A DNA stretch of 64,000 nucleotides from Bicyclus anynana (GCF_947172395.1 NC_069105.1:3596001-3660000), one strand, 5' to 3'. Positions 1 to 9,612 are shown, counted from the stretch's first letter. Notes: generated by a model not told the origin, from the letters alone. Numbers and translations are program-made.

Positions 1-36
1 TCCTTGTCACCAAGGCGGCAATCTGATGACTATACA

Positions 37-226
37 CTAATATTATAAAAAAGGAAAGATTTGTATTTTTGTATGTAAGGAATATATTCCAAAACTACTG
101 GACCGATTTGAAAAATTCTTACAGCAATACAGAGCTACATTATCAAGGAGTAACATAGGTTATATTTTATAACCATTTTATATCGGGAACTGGAACTATG
201 CGGGTAAAACCGCAAGGATCTGCTAG
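37..226 (+). mobile_element. Helitron-like non-autonomous element, copy 1
   Basis: The copy begins with the CTAATATTATAA-type head, has the internal block about an actively conserved 'ggaccgatttgaaaaatt' stretch, and ends in a GC-rich segment followed by CTAG(T) at 223-226. The same head and tail recur in several other copies here (4712-4866, 8662-8873, 28691-28877). A CTAG end without inverted terminal repeats is the usual look of short lepidopteran Helitron-like elements. No coding capacity is seen. The family assignment is inferred from pattern, not from a library match. Confidence 0.6.
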
Positions 227-230
227 TAAT

Positions 231-412
231 CTATACTAATACGAGTATCATAAAGAGGTAAACTTTGTGGTGTTGTTGAGGGTAATCTCTTGATATACTG
301 AACCGAGTTTGATAATTATTTTACCAATAGAAAGTCACGTTATTTGTGAGCGTCATAGGCTTTATTTCATCCCCATATTCCCACGGGAACAGGAACTACG
401 CAGCTGAAACTG
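231..412 (+). mobile_element. Helitron-like element, 3' truncated
   Basis: A second related copy follows head to tail. It starts with CTATACTAATA, carries the 'accaatagaaagtcacg' type middle and the 'cccacgggaacaggaac' 3' block, and loses its CTAG end a few bases before the MITE-A copy at 427. Confidence 0.5.
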
Positions 413-426
413 CGGATTGTCTGTTA

Positions 427-622
427 TTATAGCTTGGCAAGTTAGTTGCTGGCACTGCTCATGATATGCGGGCGACGAGGGAAAAGGACTGCGCGGGTGT
501 GAAGTTGAGCGCGCGGGGCAGAGGGAGGACTGCGTGGGTATGAAGTAGTGCGCCCGGGTCATCGCAACCGATAGTCCGTGCGGACCATCGGTAGTGTAAC
601 GAATGAATTTGCCAAACTATAA
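427..622. mobile_element. MITE-A, full copy 1
   Basis: This 196-bp element has imperfect terminal inverted repeats: TTATAGCTTGGCAAGTTAG on the left and the reverse complement of the right end, TTATAGTTTGGCAAATTCA. The core is GC-rich. Other full copies lie at 10647-10835 and 15525-15712, and partial ones at 1081-1127 and 3650-3690. It has no open reading frame, so it is a non-autonomous DNA transposon of undetermined superfamily. Confidence 0.7.
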
Positions 623-637
623 CAAACAAAAAATTTG

Positions 638-1080
638 TTATTTCTGCGTATCGTCTCCAAAGAGTTAAAAAATCTTTTGTAGGTTTAGGTGTACTCTTCT
701 ATAACAAGATCCCCAAGACTGTGATGGACCTGCCAATGCCCAACTTTAAGCAATGTGTTAAAAAACATTTACTTAGTCGAGGTTACTACACTATTGATGC
801 GTTCCTTAACGATAAAGGTGCTTGGAGGCCATTGGATCAGCTTCCACCTTCACACAGGAAGTAAAACTATAAGTAATTGTAATTGTTATCAATTGTAAAT
901 TATAGTACTGTATGACTTTTTCATTTCAAAAGAGCAACTGTTGAGTTTCTTGCCGGTATCTTCTCCTGCACCTGCCTTCCGAACCGGTGGTAGAATCTTT
1001 ACAAATAGTCAACTGGCGTGTCAAAAGTGCTTGTAAACTGAGCCTACTTGAAATAAATGAATTTTGAATTTTGTATTTTG
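638..1080 (+). pseudogene. LINE 3' fragment (C-terminus of reverse transcriptase plus 3'UTR)
   Basis: Reading from about 642 to the TAA at 862-864 gives the same C-terminal peptide as the LINE on the opposite strand at 1384-3648, with only a few substitutions. The shared residues include KKSFVGLGVLFYNKIPKTV and the terminal PPSHRK. The 3'UTR follows and ends in the GAATTTT-type tail near 1070. The copy is 5'-truncated, as is normal for target-primed reverse transcription. It lies tail to tail with the larger minus-strand copy, so 640-1640 forms a large imperfect inverted repeat. Confidence 0.85.
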
Positions 1081-1127
1081 CGCCCGGGTCATCGCAACCG
1101 ATAGTCCGCGCGGGTCATCGGTAGTGT
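1081..1127 (+). mobile_element. MITE-A partial copy, left of LINE insertion
   Basis: This stretch matches 551-597 inside MITE-A copy 1, beginning CGCCCGGGTCATCGCAACCG. It is interrupted by the minus-strand LINE and resumes at 3650. The GGTAGTGT at 1120-1127 is the target duplication of that LINE. Confidence 0.75.
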
Positions 1128-3649
1128 AGTGCTTATGTATATACATATACACCGGTAAAAAATTCAAAATTCAAAATTCAAAATTCATTTATTTCAAGTA
1201 GGCTCAGTTTACAAGCACTTTTGACACGTCAGTTGACTATTTGTAAAGATTCTACCACCGGTTCGGAAGGCAGGTTCTGCTGAGAAGATACCGGCAAGAA
1301 ACTCAACAGTTGCTCTTTTGAAAAAAGTCATACAGTATTACAATTTACATTTGATAACAATTAAATTACAATTTCTTATAGTTTTATTTCCTGTGTGAAG
1401 GTGGAAGCTGATCCAATGGCCTCCAAGCACCTTTGTCGTTAAGGAACTCATCAATAGTGTAGTAACCTCGACTAAGTAAATGTTTTTTAACACATTGCTT
1501 AAAGTTGTGCATTGGCAAGTCCATCACAGTCTTGGGGATCTTGTTATAGAAGAGTACACCCAAACCCACAAAAGATTTTTTAACTCTTTGGAGACGATAT
1601 GCAGAAATAACTAACTTATGCCCGTGTCTAGTAAGACGTGGGTTTAGATCTCCTTTTCGTTTGTACAAATTAATATTTTGTCTTACATAAACTATACTGT
1701 TATATATATACTGACAGGCTACTGTTAAAATGCCTATTTCTTTAAACTTTTGACGAAGGGACTCGCGTGATTTTAGTTGATATATTGCTCGAATTGCTCT
1801 TTTTTGAAGTACAAATATAGAATGTATATCAGCAGCCTTGCCCCACAACAAAATACCGTAAGACATTACGCTGTGAAAGTACGCAAAATAAACAAGTCTA
1901 GCTGTATCAACATCAGTAAACTGTCTTATTTTTCTCACTGCAAAAGCAGCTGAGCTGAGTTTACCTGATAGTTTTTCTATATGAGCACCCCACTGAAGTT
2001 TAGAATCCAAGGTCACTCCCAGGAAAACTGTGGAATTCTCTATTTCTAGTGTTTCACCATTGATCGTTATAGACTTATCTAATTTTATAACATTTGGTAA
2101 TGAAAACTCAATACATTTAGTTTTCTTTGCATTTAAAAGTAAGTTGTTAACAGTGAACCAATGCGACACATGCGATATGGCACGGTTTACATCGTCGGAA
2201 TTATCTTTACTTCTGTCACTCTTAAAAATTAGGGATGTGTCGTCAGCAAACAGTACTATCTCACAGATGCCGCTAACATGGTGTGGTAAATCGTTTATGT
2301 ACACTAGGAATAGAAAAGGACCCAGAATTGAACCCTGTGGGACGCCCATTGTGTTAGAAAAACCGCGAGACTTTGAATCATTTATGCATACCTTTTGTGT
2401 TCTATCACTAAGATAAGAGGCGATGAGATCAAGTGCAACACTTTTTATGCCATAGTGGCTTAACTTAAGTAAAAGAATGTTATGGTCAACACAATCGAAT
2501 GCTTTGGACAAATCACAAAATACACCAATAGCATTCTTAGCATTTTCCCATGCATCATATATATGTTTTAAAAGTTTAGCACCTGCATCAGTTGTACTGC
2601 GACCTTTAGTAAAACCATACTGTTCAGGGTGAAATAAATTATTTAAATTAAAATGACTTAAAAGTTGATTTAAAATGATTTTTTCAAAAACCTTACTAAG
2701 TGTTGGCAGTATTGTAATTGGTCTATAATTATTAACATCAGTTTTGTCACCTGATTTAAAAAGTGGTAACAGTTTGCCATGTTTCATTAGGTTCGGAAAG
2801 ATACCCAAATCCACGCATTCATTAAAAATAATAGCTAAGTGGGGAGCAATTACATCAATTATATTAGATATTACTTTCACTGACATGCCCCACAGATCTC
2901 CGGTTCTTTTTAATTTTAACAAATTGAAAGATTTTTTAATGTCTGATACAGTTATGTGGTGAAATTCAAAAAGAACGTTGCACTCTTTAACATTGCCTCT
3001 TAATAGTCTCTGGGCTTCCGTAGCAGACGAATCTAGTGAATCAGTTAACAAGATAGGAACATTCTGGAAAAAATCTTCAAAGGCATTAACAACCTCGATA
3101 TCAGTGTTTACCTTTTTGTCATTGACAATTAATTCAAAACTGATATCCCGCGGTTTGATTTTTCCTGATTCTCTATTAATTATATTCCAGGTGGTTTGTA
3201 TCTTGTTCTCAGACTCAATTATTTTCTGTTTGATGTGTAACGATTTCGCAAGAATACAAACACGTTTGAAAATTTTTGAGTAACTTTTGACATAATCTAA
3301 ATAAGTTCGCGTTTGAGTATATTGTTTTTGCTCGTACAACTCGTACAGTTTGTCTCTACTTTTGTAAATGCCTACAGTAGCCCATTCGCTAAACTTTAAT
3401 TTTTGGCTAGCATTAATGCGTTTGAAGTTAAAAATTTTACTAAACTCTCTGTCTATTGTCTTGAAAAGTGTACCAAAGAGCATGTCTGGATGGGTAGTCT
3501 GACAAAGCAGCCAGCAAAGATTACAGTGTATTACTATTATGGCAGCCAGTCTGTCTCTGGCATCGAGAGGAGGCGGACGTGCGCTGCTGGCCAGTGTAGT
3601 GGTGAGACGGTGACTTACTGCTATTACAGTAAGGACAAGGGACCTTACA
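1128..3649 (-). mobile_element. Jockey-like LINE, 5'-truncated, inserted in MITE-A
   Basis: A non-LTR retrotransposon on the minus strand is flanked by the 8-bp direct repeat GGTAGTGT (1120-1127 and 3650-3657). Its 3' end carries a (GAATTTT)n tail near 1160-1190. About 30 bp of extra sequence lies between the tail and the target duplication. The endonuclease region is absent, so the copy is 5'-truncated. Tail-only relatives lie at 638-1080, 17758-17830, 31918-31985 and 39684-39745. Confidence 0.85.
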
Positions 3650-3675
3650 GGTAGTGTTACGAATGATTTTACCAA
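1384..3675 (-). CDS. LINE reverse transcriptase (ORF2 C-terminal part)
   Basis: This 763-codon frame encodes a non-LTR reverse transcriptase, which would copy element RNA at a nicked chromosomal target. Visible RT blocks in order are NNYRPITILPTLSKVFEKII, the PEQYGFTKGRSTTDA block, the DLSKAFDCVDHNILL block, GVPQGSILGPFLFLVYINDL, and the catalytic FADD at about residues 476-479. A C-terminal LINE domain ends PSHRK. The first nine or so residues are read from adjacent MITE-A sequence, because the ATG lies outside the 8-bp target duplication. The true element frame therefore begins after about residue 10, and clear RT-family similarity only after about residue 60. There is no apurinic-type endonuclease domain upstream, so the copy cannot move by itself. 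The open frame suggests a fairly young insertion. The fold and clade (Jockey superfamily) are inferred from motifs. Confidence 0.9.
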   Translation of the reverse strand: MVKSFVTLPVRSLVLTVIAVSHRLTTTLASSARPPPLDARDRLAAIIVIHCNLCWLLCQTTHPDMLFGTLFKTIDREFSKIFNFKRINASQKLKFSEWATVGIYKSRDKLYELYEQKQYTQTRTYLDYVKSYSKIFKRVCILAKSLHIKQKIIESENKIQTTWNIINRESGKIKPRDISFELIVNDKKVNTDIEVVNAFEDFFQNVPILLTDSLDSSATEAQRLLRGNVKECNVLFEFHHITVSDIKKSFNLLKLKRTGDLWGMSVKVISNIIDVIAPHLAIIFNECVDLGIFPNLMKHGKLLPLFKSGDKTDVNNYRPITILPTLSKVFEKIILNQLLSHFNLNNLFHPEQYGFTKGRSTTDAGAKLLKHIYDAWENAKNAIGVFCDLSKAFDCVDHNILLLKLSHYGIKSVALDLIASYLSDRTQKVCINDSKSRGFSNTMGVPQGSILGPFLFLVYINDLPHHVSGICEIVLFADDTSLIFKSDRSKDNSDDVNRAISHVSHWFTVNNLLLNAKKTKCIEFSLPNVIKLDKSITINGETLEIENSTVFLGVTLDSKLQWGAHIEKLSGKLSSAAFAVRKIRQFTDVDTARLVYFAYFHSVMSYGILLWGKAADIHSIFVLQKRAIRAIYQLKSRESLRQKFKEIGILTVACQYIYNSIVYVRQNINLYKRKGDLNPRLTRHGHKLVISAYRLQRVKKSFVGLGVLFYNKIPKTVMDLPMHNFKQCVKKHLLSRGYYTIDEFLNDKGAWRPLDQLPPSHRK

Positions 3676-3690
3676 GTTGTAATAAATAAA
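3650..3690 (+). mobile_element. MITE-A partial copy, right of LINE insertion
   Basis: GGTAGTGTTACGAATGATTT and the following bases match the right end of MITE-A (590-622). Together with 1081-1127 this completes the right part of one MITE copy split by the LINE. Confidence 0.7.
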
Positions 3691-3701
3691 AGGTGACTTA
3701 C

Positions 3702-3837
3702 CTCCTGTTGTCGAGGTAGTCGTAGTCTAGCGGCATTTTGTCGTCGTGCATGTCGTACAGCTCGCTGTAGATGGCGGACTCGAGGCGCGCCGGGTCCAAG
3801 TGGTAGTTGGGGTTCTCGTAGGAGAGTAGACCATTCT
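3702..3837 (-). CDS. Internal exon of a host gene with an NPNY motif
   Basis: On the minus strand a CAG acceptor at 3840-3838 is followed by 136 nt that are open in one frame, ending at a consensus donor AG|GTAAGT (GT at 3701-3700). The peptide begins NGLLSYENPNYHLDPARLES and continues as an acidic, tyrosine-rich stretch ending DYDYLDNRR. It contains NPNY, an NPXY-type motif of the kind bound by PTB domains in receptor tails. Its composition is GC-richer and far more protein-like than the surrounding repeats. I do not recognise the gene. Flanking exons were not found with confidence, so entry and exit phases (about phase 2 in, phase 1 out) rest on this exon alone. A candidate minus-strand promoter near 20.1 kb could belong to the same gene, but nothing links them directly. 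Confidence 0.75.
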
Positions 3838-3900
3838 CTGTGGGCAAACATTGCGTTGTTAGTATCATTTTTAAACCCCCGACGCAAAAAGAGGGGTGTT

Positions 3901-4197
3901 CCGTTATGTCTCCACTAATTTAAAGTTCGCGACATCGATTGCCTGAATTTCAGGCAATAGCAACACAGCTTACGTACACTGCTGTCATGCACATCGTATT
4001 TATAACAAATTGGAGCTACTGTTCATAACCGACAGGTCGTTGAAATCGTTGTAATCGTTGAAGTAAAACGGAAAACAAATCTTCAAGTCCAAGGTACGTC
4101 GTGCATTGTATTGTTATTGTCTAGATCTTGTAACACGTCGTAATCGTCAAACACCCAGCGCGGAGTTTGAAATCCCAGTGTAGCGCAGGTTGCACAA
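3901..4197. mobile_element. 297-bp insertion with 8-bp target duplication
   Basis: The sequence GGGGTGTT occurs at 3893-3900 and again at 4198-4205. Removing the segment between restores the reading of the host repeat. An 8-bp duplication is typical of hAT-like transposition, but I see no convincing terminal inverted repeats. It contains the short palindrome ATTGCCTGAATTTCAGGCAAT. Confidence 0.5.
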
Positions 4198-4285
4198 GGG
4201 GTGTTATAAGTTTGACGTGTCTGTCTGTCTGGCTGCACCATAGCTCCCGAACAGGTTTGAACTTAGTTTTTTTTGTATAACTGGT

Positions 4286-4497
4286 GACTTTTTGGCTAGT
4301 GGGAGGCTTCGGCCGTGGCTAGTTACCACCCTACCGACAAAAACGTACCGCCAAGCGATTTAGCGTACGATGTTGTGTGGAAACCAAAAGAGGTGTGGAT
4401 TTTCATCCTCCTCCTAAGTTAGCCCGCTTCCATCTTCGATTGCACCATCACTTACCATCAGGTGAGATTTTAGTCAAGGGCTAACTTGTAAAAAAAT
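4286..4497 (+). mobile_element. SINE-A, 5' truncated
   Basis: Sense copy of the main tRNA-derived SINE family. It lacks the tRNA-like head but keeps the body (GGGAGGCTTCGGCCGTGGCT) and the tail ending GGGCTAACTTGT plus an A-rich end. Confidence 0.85.
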
Positions 4498-4711
4498 GAA
4501 AAAATACTTATGGGCTAGTGTTTTTAGATATGTTTTATGAAAATCGGTTGAGCCGTTTAAAAGTTCTGGGAGTTGAAAGTGGGAAGAATATACCTACTCG
4601 AGTATGGTCGTGAAGCACTGAAAGATAATATTGATGACATGATCAAGAGTGTAATTAATAATTTCATGACCTTCGAGGGTTTTTAAAAATTTTTAATTTT
4701 ATGAGAGTAAA

Positions 4712-4866
4712 CTAGCTGACGCCGCGTGCTGTCACCGGCGTGGTTCTTGTTTCCGTAAGAAGACGGGGATAATATATAGCCTATAGCCTTCCTCGATAAA
4801 TGGGCTAATATTCGCGTTCAATTAAACAAACAAACTCTTTAGCTTTATAATATTAAGTATAGATAA
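4712..4866 (-). mobile_element. Helitron-like element
   Basis: CTAG at 4712 is followed by a hairpin-capable GC-rich block, then GCCTTCCTCGATAAATGGGC, and the AATATTAAGTATAGAT end near 4866. It reads 3' to 5' on the plus strand. It lacks the middle block present in the copies at 8662 and 28691. Confidence 0.65.
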
Positions 4867-4965
4867 AGGCGAAAGTTTGTGTGTATGTTTGTTCCGCCTT
4901 TGCTCTGCGGCTACTGAATCACTTCTTCAGTCTTCGAGAAAGAAATCTCAGTAGGTATTTCACAA

Positions 4966-5030
4966 CTTAATCCAGGATTCGAACCTAGGACCACATCAGG
5001 CTAGCCACTGGGCCATCGAGGCAATATACA
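4966..5030 (-). mobile_element. tRNA-like SINE head
   Basis: On the minus strand an A-box-like TGGCCCAGTGGC is followed about 30 nt later by a B-box GGTTCGAATCC. No acceptor stem pairs, so it is a SINE-type promoter relic rather than a working tRNA gene. Confidence 0.5.
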
Positions 5031-5493
5031 TAGTAGTCTAATACAAAATGGTCTGTTTAATTATGCAATAACAATGTTATAGATAGCAAGGTATACGGAT
5101 TCGATGCCCGCGCCAGTCGTACGACTTCGGCGTCGGATTACGAGAGGCCGGACAAGTGCAGGCATGTCCCGCGCCGGCGGAAATTATTCACAAATCCGCA
5201 TGTGTCGTCTGTCTCTACTGATACTGTACTAATAGGTGACCTTATACTTATTCACTACAAGCCATTGAAAAAAAATTACCTGTAAAATGAACCAACGTGA
5301 ATAACTAGTTAACATCGTGAATAACTAGTTAACTAACTAGTTATTTTCTGATATAGTAATTTTTTTAAATTATTCTGCAATTATCGGCAAATTACTCAGA
5401 AGTGACGGCATTTTTTGTAACTTTGGAACCGTCGCATTCTCTTACATTACGCTCAAATTTAAATTACGTTAGATTTTTGAAACTTATTAGTTA
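5031..5493. other. No gene seen; short tandem duplication
   Basis: AT-rich spacer. A 20-bp unit containing CGTGAATAACTAGTTAAC occurs twice in tandem (about 5296-5335). Nothing else is recognisable. Confidence 0.5.
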
Positions 5494-5770
5494 CTAGCGG
5501 ACGCCCGCGACTTCGTCCGCCCTTAGACCGCTTTAATCCTTACAGTAGTATCGCTGTAAAAATAGAGTATACTATACTTACTGCCCAGGAGTATGAAGAA
5601 AAATAATTGTACCAAGTTTCGTTAAAATCCGACGAGGATAGACAAACAAAAATATTACTGATTGCATTTTTGACATCCGTATTAATCACTAATCACCCCC
5701 CGATAGTTATTTTGGAAATATATTTCATATACAGAATTGACCTCCCTATAGATTTATTATAAGTATAGAT
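5494..5770 (-). mobile_element. Helitron-like element, CTAG end with hairpin
   Basis: CTAG at 5494 begins CTAGCGGACGCCCGCGACTT, whose reverse complement is a 3' hairpin followed by CTAG. The other end is the ATTATAAGTATAGAT type near 5768. The length of about 277 bp and the lack of coding sequence fit a non-autonomous Helitron. Confidence 0.7.
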
Positions 5771-6947
5771 TAACTACCTCATCCTTACTTAGCGTGCTGG
5801 TTGAGTATTTCTGAAGTTCGTTTTTTCATACTTGGTGGAGGTACTCAAGGACGTGTACCTACCTATATAAATTCAAAAATGTCTTCAGCTCTCCTACTAT
5901 AGCGTTCATCTATGCATTACGACCACGCGATGATCATAAACATAAAATCATATCATCCAAATTAGACTAATTAAACAAAGACATTTGAACTTTATAATGT
6001 TGTCGTCTATGAAAATCGCGCGTTATCTGTGGACAACGTAGCGTTGCGTAGTTGGCAACCTTGAACCGTTCGCGCCTTATTACATGAAACAGTTGGGATT
6101 ACTGTAGAAAAATGGCGCCTCGCACCATTTTTCCTACCCCCTCAATTATTGACTGTTATAAAAGGTGGTGTAACAAACTTTTGGGTTAATCAATAGTGAG
6201 GGTGCTAGCGGTCTCATTCTGTTAAAAGTAAAAGTGTCACTAATAATTAACGTGATAAACAGTTACAAGTATACGGATTTGGTATTGTATTACAATTATA
6301 TATTATTGTCTAAAAAACAATTAACTATTAGGAGAGGTTATACTAATGTCTTTGTGCAATATTTTCATATGATTTTGTATTACGGTTTCATGATGACTCT
6401 TAAACATCCTTGTCTGTTCTTAAATCTTATTATGTGATAATACATTGTATGAACATGTTATCATGCGAGTATGTGTGTAACTTAATTAACTGATTTCATG
6501 ATCATAATGGTTTAAATAAATAATATTGATGTACCTCCAATGTGATTTCATTAACAGACCTTACATGTTTTAGATTACTCTTAATAATAATTTTTGGGGT
6601 TAACAAACTAATTACTCAGCTTTTGATATAGGGTTTAACCCTTACTACCCTTTAGTATTTTAGTATTCGTGCTAAACGCAATAACCCCCACTGCACGCCA
6701 GAGGGTGAGTGCAAAGAATGCAATGAGAATAATAACTCAACAATACATTAGCATGAAATTGAACTTGATATAAACATTACTCATACGAAGGGAATTAACA
6801 TTTAATCCAACTGACGAAAGAAAGTTTAATTACAGAATTTAGCACCCATATGATATATCATTTGAGCGTAAGTTACCTATGTATGTATGTAACTGTAATG
6901 ATCTTTTACACGCTCTAAAATCTAAATAGTTTAAAATTTAAAGTCGT
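5771..6947. other. Spacer with weak promoter-like site, otherwise nothing
   Basis: No open frame looks like protein. A TATAAAAG box lies at 6157-6164 with TCAATA about 35 bp downstream. It is listed separately with low confidence. Confidence 0.4.
6157..6194 (+). promoter_or_regulatory. Weak TATA/Inr promoter candidate
   Basis: TATAAAAG at 6157-6164 precedes a TCAAT initiator-like site (A at 6192) by 35 bp. No coding exon is evident downstream, so this may be chance in AT-rich DNA. Confidence 0.2.
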
Positions 6948-7085
6948 AGCTTATTGGACCCACCCGCACCGCCTCGTCACTAGGCGTCCACTTGTCGTCG
7001 ACAGGTGGAACACGGGTGGACGCCGCGTTGTTCACCAGTGAACCTCGCGTGGTTTCCGCGAATCCTTCGATCCTCCTCCGCGATC
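6948..7085. other. GC-rich block of unknown origin
   Basis: An abrupt GC-rich island in AT-rich DNA contains the near-palindrome CCACTTGTCGTCGACAGGTGG. No frame is convincingly protein. It may be the end of an unrecognised LINE. Confidence 0.35.
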
Positions 7086-7450
7086 TCCTAGGCTAATGAT
7101 GTCCAGTCTGTTCCTTTTTTTTTCGTTAGGAGATTGGTAACAGCGCTGAACCCCCTTTCCACTAGGTATGACGATGGAAAGGATATTAAAAAATTCCTCT
7201 CTATATTCCATAGTATGTACTATCAGTGTATGTGTTGAGATATACTACACCAGCCCTAACAGGGATGATGACAGTTTTTTAAATTGTAAAATTATTGAAA
7301 CCCTAAAACACTGACATATGCCCATTCAGTAACAAGTTAACTCTTGACTGCTATCACACCTGTTATTAATTGTCGATGAAGTCTCAAGTCTATAGAAGCG
7401 GACTAACGTGAATGAGGTACAAGTTTTATTCTACCTCTGACAGTTTGTAC

Positions 7451-7538
7451 GCGGCATCATCATATGCTAAACCGCTTGGCGGTACGCAACCAGTAGGGTA
7501 GTGACTAGCCACGGCCGAAGCCTACCAGAAAACTCATG
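7451..7538 (-). mobile_element. SINE-A body fragment
   Basis: Antisense SINE-A body: CCGCTTGGCGGTACGCAACC, then TAGCCACGGCCGAAGCC. Head and tail are missing. Confidence 0.7.
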
Positions 7539-7797
7539 CTAAAATACTGTTCGTAGCTCAGGATATATCTACGACTAGAGTTTCATTTGCCATTCATCTA
7601 TTTTGGACTAGATCATCGCCGTTTATTTTTAACTGTGTTCCTTAACTGACTGTAAAAGGTGGAGGTTCTATGTTCAACTGTATGTACATGTATGTGGTGG
7701 TGGTATAATTTGTGGACCGATTTTTTATCTAACTATCTTACTCGCGGCTCGACCGATTTTTTATCTAACTACCGAACGAGACCGTTTTATTTGGAAG

Positions 7798-7870
7798 TTC
7801 ATGCAAGAGGCATAATATGTCCAGCAGTAGACGTCCATTGGCTGTTAATGATGATGATGATGATGATAGG
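7798..7870 (+). mobile_element. CR1/RTE-like LINE 3' tail
   Basis: ATGCAAGAGGC, then CAGTAGACGTCCATTGGCTG, then (ATG)n match the sense 3' end of the LINE family whose C-terminus is readable at 31187 and 57370. Confidence 0.6.
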
Positions 7871-8095
7871 CCTTCAGATTAAGCAGTATGGGCCAAAGAA
7901 GTCAAATAACACATTGGCAAGTATTTTGTCATATATCAAGTGTCATATAGTGAGGTAGGTAGTAGGTATAAGAAGGTAAATAAGACTGGAGCGGGTATCG
8001 ATCGCGCGACCTTCGCCGACCCGCCGCCGAGCACGCGCCGCGCCAGACGGCGTGCCTTGTATGTAATTACATTCGTATTGCTGTAGCGCCCACGC

Positions 8096-8190
8096 TGTAA
8101 GAGGGCCGTTATAATACTAACTTTTCTACTAAATGTAACACACTATAAGAGGGCCGATATGATATAATACTAACTTCTCTACTGAAAATG
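8096..8190 (+). repeat. Short degenerate tandem duplication
   Basis: AAGAGGGCCGTTATAATACT (from about 8099) and a variant AAGAGGGCCGATATGATATA (from about 8147) are each followed by AACTTNTCTACT. This is about two copies of a 48-bp unit. Confidence 0.6.
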
Positions 8191-8442
8191 TAAAAGATAG
8201 CACCCTTTGCCTATGATCAATGCGTAATGATAATATCATGTGAAAATCGTAATATATAGCTTACCTACAATACCAATTTATTGACCTAAAATTTTAATAA
8301 TAATTAATAACATATTATAGCTTTATGGGTGAGCAAGATTGTCTGCCCTAAGTCTGTGCCATATCACTGACACTGAGAAGGCCATTCTATTTTTTTTTAA
8401 TTTAATAGGTATTTTGTACAAAATACCGACTTTAATGCCAAT

Positions 8443-8545
8443 GGCTTAAGAGCTCAACGGTAAGAATGATCGGACTAATCACCGAGGGGTGGTGGTTCGA
8501 CTCCTGCCCTGTTGGTCTATTTTCGTACCCTAATACAGTCTCTCC
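8443..8545 (+). mobile_element. SINE-C head (tRNA-derived)
   Basis: B-box GGTTCGACTCCTG is followed by CTATTTTCGTACCC. The related 'ggactattgtcgtac' block occurs antisense at 20262-20390 and 34199-34330. Confidence 0.55.
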
Positions 8546-8661
8546 CGACTAGTAGCAGAGAGCAATGGCAACATTTGTAATATTTAAAAGATATGACAAA
8601 TATGCTTGTCTATAAAAAAAATTACATGGCCTCTGATTTAATGTTAAGTGCTTATGAAGTA

Positions 8662-8873
8662 CTAGCTGACGCCACGCGATTTCACCCGCGTGGTTCCCGT
8701 TCCCGTAGGAATATAGGAATAATATATAGCCTATAGCCTTCCTCGATAAATGGGCTATCTAACACTGAAAGAATTTTTCAAATCGGACCAGTAGTTTCAG
8801 AGATTAGCGCGTTCAATCAAACAAACAAACAAACAAACAAACAAACAAATTCTTCAGCTTTATTATATTAGAA
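8662..8873 (-). mobile_element. Helitron-like element with (ACAA)n expansion
   Basis: CTAGCTGACGCC at 8662 begins the hairpin end. The body contains GCCTTCCTCGATAAATGGGC and a tetranucleotide run (AAAC)n at about 8818-8850, then AGCTTTATTATATTAG. Confidence 0.75.
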
Positions 8874-8879
8874 GCGGGC

Positions 8880-9612
8880 TGTTTTGGAAGTGTTTGTTGT
8901 TGTTGAAGTTGTTTGTCCGTCTTTCACGGCGAGATGGAGCGACGAATTGACGTTATTTTTTAAGTGAATTTAGTTGAAATGATGAAGAGTGACATCCTAG
9001 GCTAGGCTATTTTTTATCTCTCTCTAACCCCCCCCACTTCCCTAAAATTAAAATGGAGGGTGGAAGTTTGTATGGAGCATTTGTAGGGTAAGGTAGGTCG
9101 TCATAAAGCTTTTGAATCTACATAACAAATTAACACAATTAACAACACATTAGTATTAATCATCACATAATTAATATGAATACTCACTTCCTCGTTTATG
9201 TAATCCCATGTTGGTACAGCACTAGCACATAATGTCACTTTCACGGCACATCACTATGCGAAGTGTCACTGCGTTAGGCTGTGGCCACACCGGCGTACGA
9301 ATATTAATACCGTCTGCGTATTACCTAAAGCTATTGGGTAACTATGGTAAGTTATTTGACGTGATTCTATACATAATAATAGGGTAGAAATCGAGTGTCG
9401 GTATAATCTACTATTGGAAGATTTGGTTTTGAGTAAGGTTTACAAGAGTTTAACAGCAGTTGACACAGCGTTGGTGTTTAAGACCCCATTCGCACGAGAA
9501 CTTTTTTAATGAACGTTAAAAAAACGTTTAAAAATAGTATGAAGTTAAATTAAGGCCTATTTTAAACGCCCAAAATTGGAAACGCAGTAGTGCTCGAAAA
9601 ACATGTTTTTTT
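8880..9612. other. Spacer, no gene seen
   Basis: Nothing protein-like. GGCTGTGGCCACACC near 9273 resembles a transposon terminus, but no matching opposite end was found. Confidence 0.4.

Larger units (their letters stand above)
3865..4600 (+). repeat. Dispersed repeat split by two insertions
   Basis: Pieces of one lepidopteran-type dispersed repeat are recognisable: TTTAAACCCCCGACGCAAAA (about 3870-3900), then the TTATAAGTTTGACGTGTCTG block from 4205, then the 'atgaaaatcggttgagccg' block near 4540. Between them lie a 297-bp insertion (3901-4197) and a SINE-A copy (4286-4497). It is non-coding. Confidence 0.55.
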
